From Sorghum bicolor (lineage: Eukaryota; Streptophyta; Magnoliopsida; Poales; Poaceae), in the NCBI RefSeq assembly GCF_000003195.3, contig NC_012871.2:49592345-49656344 (forward strand): 64,000 bases of DNA, given 5' to 3'. The position numbers were made by a program, and so were the translations under genes. Each line of letters starts with the position of its first letter. The first letter of the stretch is position 1. Below the pieces are notes generated by a model, which was not told the DNA's origin, ran no database searches, and saw only the letters and a list, made by a program, of their open reading frames with translations. This document shows, in pieces, positions 33,840 through 44,279 of this stretch.

Positions 33840-34400
33840 TATTTTAGAGGACTCTAGATCCTTGGATTTTGAATAAAAAATCAAAAAGCTAAAATTAATG
33901 GCATACAAGGAAAAGTCGTTCTACGGTGAAGTGATACAAGTCGTGCTTCCGTTGAATATACAAAAATCATGCTTCATTTTGACGGAATCAAACTCGTTTC
34001 CCAGGTAAACAAATCAAGGGAAAATCATTTTCAGTGGTACGACTTTTAAAAGTCGTTTGGCCACAAGCAGGAACGAGTATGTTTCTGTAATTTGCATTTA
34101 AAATTGTATTAAAAAATACATAAAAAATCTGCTTCCGGACACCCTGAAAATGAAAAGTATAGCCAATCCCCAACGGCTCATAGGCTTCCATGTGAAGTGA
34201 CATTCCCAACAACGGCGGAGGAGGACGGGAATGAGGACAGACGACTAGTAGCTCTACTCATGCATCTTAAGAACAAAGAAAAGACAATGATAAATTGATC
34301 TCTCTCCCTCGGATAAACGCCTGGTCAAGAGGGGCGGCAGGCAATTGCAATTGCAGATGGACCTGGAGTCCGGACTCGCTCACTCGACCACGTGATGATC
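33840..34400. repeat. Duplicated block, copy 1 (near IGPS 3' end)
   Basis: It shares collinear text with 44280-44560 and 45745-46030: the ATTTTGAATAAAAAATCAAA stretch, TCGTGCTTCCGTTG, TTGACGGAATCAAA, GACATTCCCAACAACGGCGG, GATAAACGCCTGGTCAA and CACTCGACCACGTGA. The second copy is split by about 1.2 kb of inserted sequence. The nature of the block is unknown. It could be an old segmental duplication or an unclassified repeat. Confidence 0.7.
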
Positions 34401-34409
34401 CGATTACTG

Positions 34410-34560
34410 AACTAAAGTTTAGTCACCTGACTAAAGTTTAATCACCTTTTAGTCACCTGTTAAGGATTAGAGGGGACGACTAAACTACTTTAGTACCTTT
34501 TAGTCACCTTGTTTTTTTTTTGGGGATTCAAAGCGACTAAAGTTTAGTTGCGGGAGGGTA
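34410..34560. mobile_element. MITE-like repeat with ACTAAAGTTTAGT units
   Basis: Several copies of ACTAAAGTTTAGT or TTTAGTCACC in both orientations surround a T-run. This is the look of grass MITE or CACTA-end sequence based on TTTAGTC repeats. Exact ends and target duplication are not clear. It begins where duplicated block 1 stops. Confidence 0.5.
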
Positions 34561-35205
34561 CTCACCTCAAACCAAACAGGTCTTAATTTCTTGACTTGCA
34601 ATGGTGTTATGATTAGTAGTGGTTTGCGATCTACTCTCAAGGATGCCTGAGGATTTAGAGAATCGCCAAGCTTTGCTACTACGATTGGATCATTATTATC
34701 GCAGTTTTGATTGATTTTAACCTAGCTAAACTGTTGTATTATTCTTATTAATATACTCTGATATTCTATGACTTTATAATTAATTGAAAAGTGGATGCTC
34801 ATGATAGCCGAAATATCCTACATCAAAGGAGAAGAGAGTCGGAATTTTAGGTTTTAAAATCCCGTTTCATTTCAGTTTGTGAGCTTTTCGAGCGAAGAAC
34901 AAGTGTATGATTTGCATAGTCGTCCAGCCTTGTCCTGACCTATCTCCATTATGTGCTAGGCCGTGTATGACCTAGGGTGTGGTGTGTCTAGCTGGTGTGT
35001 GACCTTAATTAGCATCAACAATGCCTTAAACAAATCACCGCACATTTAGCATTATGCAAAGAAGTGAAAAAACTAACAAATTGCTCTTATAAAACAGCAC
35101 TTTGTCCATAGTTACATCTTGTGCAATCTCTATGCTTTTGGAGTCTTCACCTTGCAACTCATGATTGCTACATACAACAATTTGCTAAAGTAGAACGGGA
35201 ATAAA
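34561..35205. other. Sequence downstream of IGPS
   Basis: This is probably the 3' UTR and intergenic flank of the minus-strand IGPS gene. No second gene is visible. The poly(A) site could not be placed. Confidence 0.4.
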
Positions 35206-38200
35206 TTAAGGTAAAAGCTCTTTCCCGAACAATCCAGCAATTGCTTGGCCAGGATCTTCCTGCGTCACTAGGGATTCTCCTACCAAAACCTGAAAACATG
35301 AAATGACAACCAATTAGATATATATGGATGTACAAACCACTCTAAGACACCACATTATGTACACTATAGTACACAGAGCTCAAAGCTGGTGGTGGCAAAA
35401 TCTTTCCACAGGCGGTTTTAGTTATCATGCGCCTGTGTTGTAAAAATAGTACGGCAAGAGAAAACAACCGCCTATGTTAATGGTATAACACAGGCGGTTA
35501 ATGTAATAAAACCGTCTGTGTAAATCTTTGATTTACACAGGCGGTTCAATTACATGAGCCGCTTGTGTAAATGCATTACCACAGGCGGTTCACTTAACTG
35601 AACCACCTGTGTATTTAAGTGAACCGCCTGTAGTAATGCATTTTCATAGGTGGTTACTTAAGCCAACCGTCTGTATTATTCTTTCTATAAATATCCCACA
35701 GCCCCCTAGGTAGAAATACACCACATGCTTTTTGGTTCTTATATACAAAAACTTTTGAAAACCATCCATTTGTCTAACTACGAAGAGCATATTTTTGACA
35801 CTAAATTATTATACCTCGTTATAAATAAAATGAACAACTTAGAAAACTTACTGCGAAAACCCCAGCATTTTGTACATATGCCACGTCATCAGGGGTGAAC
35901 AACCCAGACTCGCTCACAACCTGTGGAAACATGCATATCCACTGAGACTTAATACTTAATATATCCACATTGTGAACTATTTAATTAATATGGAATTATA
36001 CAAAGAAAAGACAACACTTCTAGTCTGGGTTCGTGTCTCAAAACCGGGACTAAAGTACCAGGACTAAAGGTATTTTAGCCATCGACTAAAGGTAGTGATC
36101 AGATATATTATGTAGTGATGAATCCAGTGGTATCATATATATTATGATCCTGAACCTTTTTTTGTGTCCCTTCGAGTTGTAATTAATAAGTGCGTCATTT
36201 TGTAGATCTCATACCAACTACAACATACATCGCATCATGAGATTGATTGAGAATTAAAAACAATCCTTTGGAACACAAGGATTCTCTGTCAAAGTTGGGA
36301 GTGCAGAAAGTTGTTTTGAAACTAAGACCTACCTGTATTCGCTTCTTCTTGATGATGTCACCACGTTTCTCCAACAACATGTTTGTGTTGGCAGTATCCA
36401 CTTCGAATGTCCCTGCAACGAAAATGCATGTATAAACAAATTTCAGTCTGGCCCGGCCGCTAGTTGTTGCATTATTGATCAAGAAAGGACCATAGCTAGC
36501 TCTAAACAAAATATAATATAATGCTCCCTCTATCGATCCCTATTTAAGGGACTCCGTGGCCTGTGGGATTCATACCAAGTTTGACAGTTTATAGAAAGAA
36601 ATATTAACAATATTTATATATCTCAATAAATTTATTATAAAAAATAGATTCAGCAATCTATTTAATGATATTAATTAATATATATATACTATAAATGTTA
36701 ATATTTTATTTTATATATTTAGTCAATCATGTTTGACTTCTTAAGAATGGAGGACGGCATATAAAAAGGTATGAAAGGGAGTTAATATAATTGATTTGAG
36801 GATGTATGGAATTGACGGCGGGAGGGGGCGGGGGGAGAAAATACCTAGACTGCGGTTGTTGATGCCGATAAGCTCAACACCATCTATCTTGAGGACGCGA
36901 TCCAACTCCTTCTCATCATGAACCTATATTATATATACATGCATACATGCACAGTTAATGCATGTTTAATATATATATAGCAACTTACCAATAATGAGTG
37001 GTAAATGAAGCGAATGTCATTGATGTACATAATAAGTCGATAGTGGATGACAAAAAACGTGCATGTAATTTTAAAAGTACGATAGCGTAGGAAGAAGGTA
37101 ACCTCAACAAGAGCTGTCATTCCAAGACTCTTGCAAACGCGAAGAAAGTAGGTGATGTCGATGTCCGGTAGCACGGCCGCGATCAAGAGGATCGCGTCGG
37201 CGCCTTTGGAACGCGCGTAGTAGATTTGCCAGACGTCTATGACAAACTCCTTGCACAGCAGAGGGCACTGCGTGCATCATCCGCACACAGAAGCATGTAT
37301 ACGTAGAAAGGCATGCATAAGTCAAGTGAGGCGACAAACGAAAAATTCAACTCGATCTCCAGACAACCACACACGTACGGCACAAAGGTTGTTTAGTTGG
37401 CGAAAAAATTTGGATTTCGTTATTTTAGCATTTTCGTTTTTATTTGATAATTATTATCTAATCATAGATTAATTAGACTTAAAAGATTCGTCTCGCAAAT
37501 TATAGATAAACTATACAATTAGTCATTTTTTATCTACATTTAATACTTTTTACATATGCCGCAAGATTCGATGTGACGAAAAATCTTGAAAATTTTTTAG
37601 AACTAAACAAGGCCAAAGCATGTCTGCTTACGTTCACACCAGAGTTGCGTACGGCCTCCAGGTTCTCAAAGCTCCCCTGGAAGTGCTTCTCGTCGGTCAG
37701 GATGCTCAGGCAGGCCGCGCCATTCTTCTCGTAGGCCTGCGCGATCTCCACCTGCAGCCAAGAACTTGCTGCAGCTCAGAGAAAACATGCAATAATGTGC
37801 AAACATGCCAAAACGTACGATCCAGTACAGTGATATATATCAAGGAAAAGGAATACTAACCGGATCGAAATGGTCCCTGAGAAGGCCCTTGCTGGGCGAC
37901 GCCTTCTTGACCTCGGCGATGAGCGCAGGGACGCCGCCGCCGTTGCGGTGGCGCGCCGCGCGCATCGCTGCGAGGAAGTCCCTGGGCGGCGGCGCGAGCC
38001 CCGCGGCGGCGGCCGCCTTGACGTCGCTGAGCGGCGTCCGGGCCTTCCTCTGGGACACCTCCACCTCCTTGTCCCAGATGATCTGCTCCAGGATGTTGCG
38101 CGGGACGGCGCGCTCGGCGCCGGTGCCCTCGGAGGGGTACCTGGCGCGGCACCGGCGCCGGATCTGGATGCCCTGCGCGGACGCGATGGCGTTCAGGGAC

Positions 38201-38475
38201 TTGCCGCTCTCCCACTGGAACACCTCCGGCGACATGAACAGCTTGTCGTCCAGCCTGCAGTACAGGGCCGCCGCCGACGATATCGCCGAGTCCTGCTTGG
38301 CGACGACGCTGCTGCTGCTGCTGCTGCAGCGGAAGGCTCGACGACGACCGGTGCGGAGGGCGGGACGACTAAGAAAGGAGGACGAGGACGAGGAGAGTGA
38401 TGGCATGAAGACGACGGCCGGAACGCTTGTCCTGACGACGACCGAGGTGGCGGCAGCGGCGATGGAGGACTCCAT
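35206..38475 (-). CDS. IGPS: Indole-3-glycerol phosphate synthase, plastid (7 exons, 403 aa)
   Basis: Converts CdRP to indole-3-glycerol phosphate (EC 4.1.1.48), the step before tryptophan synthase. Exons: 37861-38475, 37632-37751, 37103-37267, 36845-36923, 36333-36412, 35852-35920 and 35206-35289, all with GT/AG borders in phase. Residues 1-60 are Ser/Ala/Arg-rich, as in a plastid transit peptide; the rest is the TIM barrel. Residues equivalent to the archaeal catalytic set are present: E188 and K190 ([11 protein letters not shown]), K251 (CKEF), E300 (ALVEVHDE), N322 and R324 (INNR), E357 and S358 (SESG), and the GES loop at 380-382. Family length is about 400. Oddities are S356 where plant enzymes usually have Gly, and G327 after INNRSL. 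I see no frameshift or premature stop, so it should be functional. In grasses IGPS also feeds the benzoxazinoid and free-indole branches; which paralogue this is cannot be told here. Confidence 0.95.
35405..35690. mobile_element. Hairpin-rich MITE or CACTA-end insertion in IGPS intron 6
   Basis: At least eight copies of the ACACAGGCGGTT motif occur in both orientations. They form two good hairpins: a 15-bp stem with a TTT loop at 35512-35544, and a 28-nt stem with one mismatch (35570-35597 with 35615-35642). The motif resembles subterminal repeats of grass CACTA elements. Terminal inverted repeats and target duplication were not identified. Confidence 0.6.
36018..36100. mobile_element. CACTA/MITE fragment in IGPS intron 5
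   Basis: The text ACCGGGACTAAAGTACC followed by GGACTAAAGGT and CGACTAAAGGTAG is the subterminal repeat type (GGGACTAAAGG) common in grass CACTA-derived MITEs. It is only a fragment, without clear ends. Confidence 0.45.
36524..36781. mobile_element. Stowaway-like MITE in IGPS intron 4
   Basis: It starts CTCCCTCTATCGATCCC and ends ATGAAAGGGAG, an imperfect terminal inverted repeat, with an AT-rich palindromic interior and the internal text AAGTTTGACAG and GTTTGACTTCTTAAG. This is the pattern of grass Stowaway (Tc1/mariner) MITEs. The flanks are AT repeats, so the TA target duplication cannot be judged. Confidence 0.65.
37387..37614. mobile_element. GGCCTTGTTTAGTT-type MITE in IGPS intron 2
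   Basis: Terminal inverted repeats read GGTTGTTTAGTTGGCGAAAA and the inverse of TTTTTTAGAACTAAACAAGG. The interior has the family text GATTCGATGTGACG, AGATTCGTCTCGCAAATT and ACAATTAGT. Two more members lie at 45036-45267 and 60078-60316. I associate this family with sorghum-like genomes. The superfamily assignment is uncertain. Confidence 0.75.
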
Positions 38476-38631
38476 TGGTGGCCGGTTGACGTGCGTGAGG
38501 AGTGAGGGAGGATAGATCGCGAGCAACAAGAAGAGTGCACTAACTGCTAGGGTTATCCGGCCGGTCGCGGTCGGTCTTGTGTTCGTGTTCCCGTCGTCTG
38601 CTCTGCCGTGCATGCCGCGGGGGAGCGCATT

Positions 38632-38641
38632 CCATTTATAG
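38632..38641 (-). promoter_or_regulatory. Probable IGPS TATA box
   Basis: The minus strand reads CTATAAATGG. A start of transcription about 30 nt downstream would fall near 38608. That excludes the in-frame ATG at 38611-38613, which would add 46 residues, and supports the ATG at 38473-38475, which opens a normal transit peptide. Confidence 0.6.
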
Positions 38642-38940
38642 GCGTACGTAGGCGTCAGTCATCAGTGGCGGAGGAGGTCCGGCGCTGCACCTGGGGACTC
38701 ACGGACTCTTCAGGGCTCACGGCTCTCGGCTCACGCAGGAGAGACCAATACAAGACCATCGACATGCTGTCAAACAGTGATGGGTCGGCACGTGTCCTCA
38801 TCAATCGCTCAGACCGTAACACTGCCGGAGCATGCATAACACATTATTTTCATGTTCTTTTTGTCCATATCTGTAACACGTGTACTCTAAACAACAATCA
38901 CATTTTCCTAAGTGAGTAGCTTCAGGGGCGTATAGGATTT

Positions 38941-39297
38941 CAGAGCATCTGCAAAGACTTTGGCAAATTGACTTGACATTTGTTGTTGTTTGCAAACTCT
39001 CATAACAAAATATAAAGGATGAAAATAGGTCATCTCCAAGGGAATTGACATTTGGACTTGGCAAAGGATAAAAATAGGATGTCTCTAGGTGCGTGCGCTT
39101 TCCTCGCACGTGACTTTGCTCGTGCGATCGAGTTTGCAAAGCCGTCCACAACTTGACATTTTTGCCAAGTTTGCTCCCTCATTTGCCAAGTTGCCCAAAT
39201 TGCAAACTCCAAATCCAAACCGTTGGATACCTCTTTTGGAGCTTTTTGGCAAATTACTCAAATGCAAACCTCAAATGCAAAACCAGAGATGCTCTTA
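38941..39297. mobile_element. MITE with AGAGCATCT terminal inverted repeats
   Basis: It starts AGAGCATCTGCAAAG and ends GAGATGCTCT, with repeated TTTGGCAAATT and TTGCCAAGTT text inside, partly palindromic. The terminal type AGAGCATCTCC is common among grass hAT-like MITEs. It is followed by a 26-bp tandem duplication (39290-39340) of GATGCTCTTAGATAAAAGAA. Confidence 0.6.
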
Positions 39298-39402
39298 GAT
39301 AAAAGAAGACCATGCTCTTAGATAAAAGAAGACCATTTTAAATATACAATAATTACATATGATGAAATAAATATACGACAAGAATATACATAGCGATTAA
39401 AT

Positions 39403-40800
39403 ACATGTTTATTCGAAATCCAGAGAGGTGTACTAGAAAAATAGATTGCTTTAGATCATGTTTTTACTGGCAAAACGACCAACACAAACGGAAATATAGA
39501 TTGGCCAAATGGGAAATATTGTGTCAACCTAAATATCAGGGCAGTTTAGGTACACAGAATCTGGATATTCAAAACAAGTGCTTACTAAGTAAATGGCTCT
39601 TTAAGTTATTGAATGAAGATGGCATGTGGCAGGAACTTTTGAGAAATAAATACATCAAAGACAAGACTCTAGGGAGTTGTGTCAAAAAACCAACAGACTC
39701 TCATTTCTGAAAAAATTTAATAAATGTTAAAGACTCTTTAATGGGTTATGGTTTATTTAAAGTGAAAGATGGATCGCAAACCAGGTTTTGGATAGACAAT
39801 TGGTTGGAAAATAAACCTCTTAAAGATAGGTTTCCTGCCTTGTTTAACATAGGAAGAAGAAAACAAGACTCTGTGCAACAAGTCCTTAGCTCATCTCCAT
39901 TTAATGTTTCTTTTTTGCGGAAACTTAGTGGGTGTGAACTTAAGGGACTGGCATAGAATTGTCGCTTCTTTACATGATGTTAACTTATTGTAGGAAAGAG
40001 ATGTTTTTGTTTGAGGGTTGAATGCATCAGGAAGTTTTACGGTGAATTCCATGTATGTTGCGTTTATTAACAATGGGGTTAGAGTATCACAAGATATTTG
40101 GAAAATTAAAATTCCTATGAAAATTAAAGTTTTTCTATGGTATCTAAAAAAGGTGTGATTCTAACTAAAGATAATCTGGTTAGACAAAACTAGAATGGTG
40201 ATAGGACGTGTTACTTTTGTCATCTTCCAGAAACCATTAAACATCTTTTTTTAGATTGTTTTTATGCTAAATTCTTGTGGCGCGCTATACATTTACTTTT
40301 TGGAATTTTGCCCCAAGAGATATTTTTGACCTTTTTAATAGGTGGCCAAAAACAATGAACAAAAAGTATAATTCATTGTTATTATTTGCAGCCTCTGCGC
40401 TTTGTTGGACAATTTGGATAACAAGAAATGAGGTAGTTTTTGACAAATGTAGACCAAAATCATTTTTGTAGGTTCTTTTCAGGGGAACGCATTGGCTTCG
40501 GAATTGGGCAAGATTGCAGCGGCATGATGATCTACGGAATCAGCTGATCCTTGTTGGGCAGCTTCTAGAGTCGTTAGCTTTGCAATTCTTTGGTTCCAAT
40601 GGATGGTTATCTTATAGACATATTGGTCATGCTTAGTCAAAACTTTATCGGCGTTTTGGTTATTCTTTTGTTCGGCTGTAAACTTGCTGTCTTACAGCTT
40701 GCGTGTGTGCCTTCAGGCAGTACTTGGTAATAATTGGCTTGACTCTATCAGTCGATAGATGAAGCCGGGTATGACATATCCTTTATCTAAAAAGATAAAA
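39403..40800 (+). pseudogene. 5'-truncated LINE (L1-type) ORF2 C-terminal remnant
   Basis: Broken plus-strand frames give KYRLAKWEILCQPKYQGSLG, the post-RT region of plant L1 ORF2, then WFRIDNWL-like text (RFWIDNWLENKPLKDRFP), and the zf-RVT signature around 40150-40300 (KKGVILTKDNLVR, CYFCHLPETIKHLFLDC, AKFLWR). Numerous stops and frameshifts separate them. The 5' part with endonuclease and reverse transcriptase is missing, as usual for LINE copies. The end at about 40800 is an A-rich AAAAAGATAAAAAAATG tail. Confidence 0.8.
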
Positions 40801-42331
40801 AAATGTGAAGGAAAAGGCAACGAGAGACGTTCGATGGAACTCAAATCCAATTTTCTTTCCAATTTTAGCTGTTATCCTAGATTCAACACTAAATCTTTGA
40901 GAAACTGCTCGAGAAACTCACATAATGACTAGATGAACCCTAGACAACACAAAAACACATTGTAGAAGTGGTAGAAGCAAATATGGTTTTCCTATCGGAC
41001 GGGTCTGGTATAAACATGACAACACATTGGGATAAAAAGTGAAAACCTTATCATACAGTGTCCAAAAATTATAAAATTTTAGGTACAATCTCACAACACC
41101 TTGAGGAAGCAATTCACTAAGTTTCAGCTTAAAAGTTTAAGGTGGTAATACCGGACCGGCACACCGGACGATCCCTCATCAATTGGAGGACACAATCTTT
41201 TCCAATAAAGGTTGAGTCCACATGTTCAGATTGAGGCCCAACATCATGAGCCAAACTTCATGTGTCATCACTGTGGTTCGATTGTTCCAAAGAACCCTAT
41301 TGTGTGAGGCACAATAGAAATCATACTATTTCCATATGGGTAGGGCCAGCTTGGATCAATAGATCACGCTCATGCATGTAATTTAAGCGGACATAGGCCT
41401 GACCTAAAGGGGGTTGCTGCATTGAATGGAAGCCAACTGACGAGAGTCAAACATCTGCCAAGTCCTAGGGACAACTCAGACCCCCACCATCGACCCCTCT
41501 AGGATCGCTTGGGGGTTATATCTAATCGGTACGCTCACACGTATTCTCTGGCTAAGGATCATGCGAGAGCCCAAGCACACCCTTAGCCTCTACTCAAGGC
41601 TTGGGGGCTAGCTAAGACCCTCGGCTCCTGACCAACAATAGCCGAGCCTAATACCCTGAGCTCCTGCCCAGGCGAGAATCCTATGCCCTAAGCTGACCAC
41701 TTAACATGTCGAGCATCCAAGGCTTGGTGGCTCCTCGGCATCACCCTGACCAATGGGCGCACAACATTGTCGCCCACTCCTCTGACAAAGTCATGCATGC
41801 AGCATGACATAAGAAGACAAGTCCCTCCATCAACTCCAATGGCTCTCGGGCCCGCTCATCAACTGCTCGAGCTAGGGGGCCCCGAGCTAGGTGCCTTCAC
41901 AAGCCTTGAGAAGGCTCATCCGGTGGAGGTCGATCCAAGCTAACAGCCCCTAATGGTCAGAGCGTCATGGCCAAAAGCGCCAGGCAACATCCCAAAGCTC
42001 CCCCGACTCGATGACAATGTCAAGGTGCATCCATGCCAATGGCAGCGCCCCCTGGACTCCGATGCATGTAGACCATAGACTATACCCCCTAAACTACCTT
42101 GTACTTGACCTTCCTCAATTTATAAGGGGGTCAAATTCTATAGAGGAGGATGAAACTAGACTAGAGAGGTTGAAGACACACCAAACAAACCAAAGCACTC
42201 CAAGCTCGGCCTAGAGGCAGAGCAAGAAGAGAGGAACAACCGAGCATTCCTCCCCATGGCAATCCGGTGAGAGAGAGGAGTATTCTTCTCCCTCGCCAAG
42301 GAGCCAACCTCACCACCAATGATCCCAGGAT
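40801..42331. other. Unassigned repeat-like sequence left of the solo LTR
   Basis: No gene is recognised. From about 41380 the text is LTR-like on the plus strand, with CTCGGC/CTTGGGGG repeats and a TTTATAAGGGGGTC stretch near 42118 followed by GC-rich leader-like sequence. It is probably a decayed gypsy LTR that was later hit by the solo LTR element. No boundary could be fixed. Confidence 0.4.
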
Positions 42332-42336
42332 AGCAC

Positions 42337-43056
42337 TGTTGGTGCAAAAGCTGGTCTGCAAACACAAAGGGCTAATACCCGATTCAAACGTTAAGGCGTG
42401 CCAGCCGATTTGACCTTACTATCGGCAAAGGTGGTAACTCGAATACTTTAGTCCTGACAACAGCGATGCGCCCGGATGTCACGGCTAAGAGGTACTCACG
42501 CGGAACTTGAGAACGCGCCGAGCTTAAGTCGACGAATTCCTAAGAACTCGTACTGAAAAGGAAAAGTATGACGAAGTCGTCGAAAAAGTAGATGCTGGAA
42601 TATGAGTAAAAACGTGTGTTTGATTGATTGATAGATATCTCATTACAAGGCCTTAGGGTCTATATTTATACCCTGCTCAAAGAGCTACAACCAGACACGA
42701 CTAGAATTCAAATTCCAAATTACATAGAATCCGTATACAAAACGATTTAAATAACTAAGGAAAATATAAAGCTATCCCCCCGTGACAAGCTGGAACACCT
42801 CCACAAACCGATCGGCAACTCCCGGACTCTCCCTCCGTATCATCGGCAGACTCTCTTGTCATAGTCATCGGCAGACTTCCTTGTCGTAGCTATCAGCACA
42901 GACACATCACCACCTATAGACTTAGTCACGTTCAACCTCTCCCTCATCGGCAACCATCCTAATCGGCAACTCATCCCGTAGACAAAACACCGCCGTCTTA
43001 TCCTGCCGGCCTGCACTCTACCAAACATGGACACGTGCTCAAAAACGGTGTCAACA
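42337..43056 (-). mobile_element. Solo LTR (gypsy type) with intact target duplication
   Basis: The 720-bp sequence starts TGTTGGTGCAAAAG and ends GTGTCAACA, flanked on both sides by AGCAC (42332-42336 and 43057-43061). No internal region, primer site or partner LTR adjoins it, so it is the product of LTR-LTR recombination. On the minus strand it starts TGTTGACACCG, typical of gypsy LTRs, and has a TATAAATATAG box near 42668, which fixes the orientation. Confidence 0.9.
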
Positions 43057-43061
43057 AGCAC

Positions 43062-44279
43062 TAAGCGATCCCCTACCAAATCTCTTTCCCTTTCATCGTA
43101 ACCCTATGATTTGGGTGCTCTTGAATACAAAGAACAACTACTGCTGGATGTATGGCTCCAATAGCCTAAACCAGGATACATCAACATGCCTTCTCTTATG
43201 TTGTTGAGTCCACTCGAGCCAGCAGAGACCCACACTCAGTGGCACTCGACGAACAATGATGCTTGCCATGGCAACAAACCCGTGGCACCAACATTCATGT
43301 GATTGCACAAATCTTCTATCACATTTTGGATGTCCCAAAAGTTGACATGTTGTGTTGGCATCGGGTGAAACCTCGCACTCGCCAAATCATTGTTCCTCTA
43401 GACCATAAGCCTGATACCACCCTGTGCATGACTGACAGTCCATGAACTGCAACTCTCTGAGTCCCAAGAGGCATGAAAAGCATAGGGTCGATGAGATGTA
43501 ACACCGTTGATTGCTACAATTTAGGGAATAAGTTACCATAGGAAGGGGCGAAATTAGGGTTTTCTCAACCCAAGAAACATGGATCATGGAGGCAGAAGAG
43601 TGAATGCCAAGAGCCTAAGACTCACCAAAGTGAGTGAAGAAGCAGACCGTAGAAGGAGTAGAGAATCTTGGCGGGATAGCGGTGTGGCCTTATCCTCATC
43701 GCCATCGATGAGGAACTTAGGGCCATAGTACGCCAAACACTTCCACGGTATGACTATGGGTGTAGTTGGAGGTCTACCAGTACGAAAGATAATAAGGTAA
43801 TCCCCAATAGATAAGAAAGGTGCCTTGTTCAGGGGCACGGGCCCAGCAGCCATAGAGCCAAGAGTCCAATGATCATCTAAAGGTGAAGGGGTGCATCTCA
43901 TGGAAGGGCGCGATGATCAAGGAGGGAGAGAGCAATTATAGAAAGAGTACCCCAAAACTGAAGCGAACCCAACAATGGAGCTTATTGGGAGAGTTGGGTC
44001 GTTAGTTATTGGGCCACACACCAAGAACATGCTCTTGAATGCCCTAAGGAATCAAAGGGTCTTTTGTCCAGAATGACAGACTAGTTTAAAGAAGGACCCA
44101 AATTTGTTGGTTAATTATATATCCGCTGATTTTGCACCAAAATTAAGGCGAGTAAAAACTAATTGACGGTTTTGATGTATTGAATTTGAGTTCAAATCCT
44201 CATCGCCAGGATCGGTCCGTTGTCACTTGAAAAAGTATCATGCTTACGTTTTAGCATCTATCTACAAAGTTACAGGATT
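43062..44279. other. Unassigned sequence right of the solo LTR
   Basis: Continues the host sequence of the solo LTR. I recognise no conserved domain in any frame; short frames are not supported. It ends where duplicated block 2 begins. Confidence 0.4.

Noticed and set aside
35405..35690. CRISPR-like regularly spaced repeats
   Set aside because: The repeats alternate in orientation, vary in sequence and spacing, and sit in an intron of a plant gene. They are TE-type hairpins.
37856..38540. Long Arg/Gly/Ala-rich frames in other phases
   Set aside because: Shadows of GC-rich IGPS exon 1; only the -1 phase with IGPS motifs is supported.
38476..38613. N-terminal extension of IGPS by 46 residues
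   Set aside because: The TATA box position places transcription start near the upstream ATG, and the internal ATG gives a normal transit peptide.
43584..43901. 105-residue minus-strand frame near the solo LTR
   Set aside because: No recognisable motif, no splice or promoter context, and it lies in repeat-like sequence.
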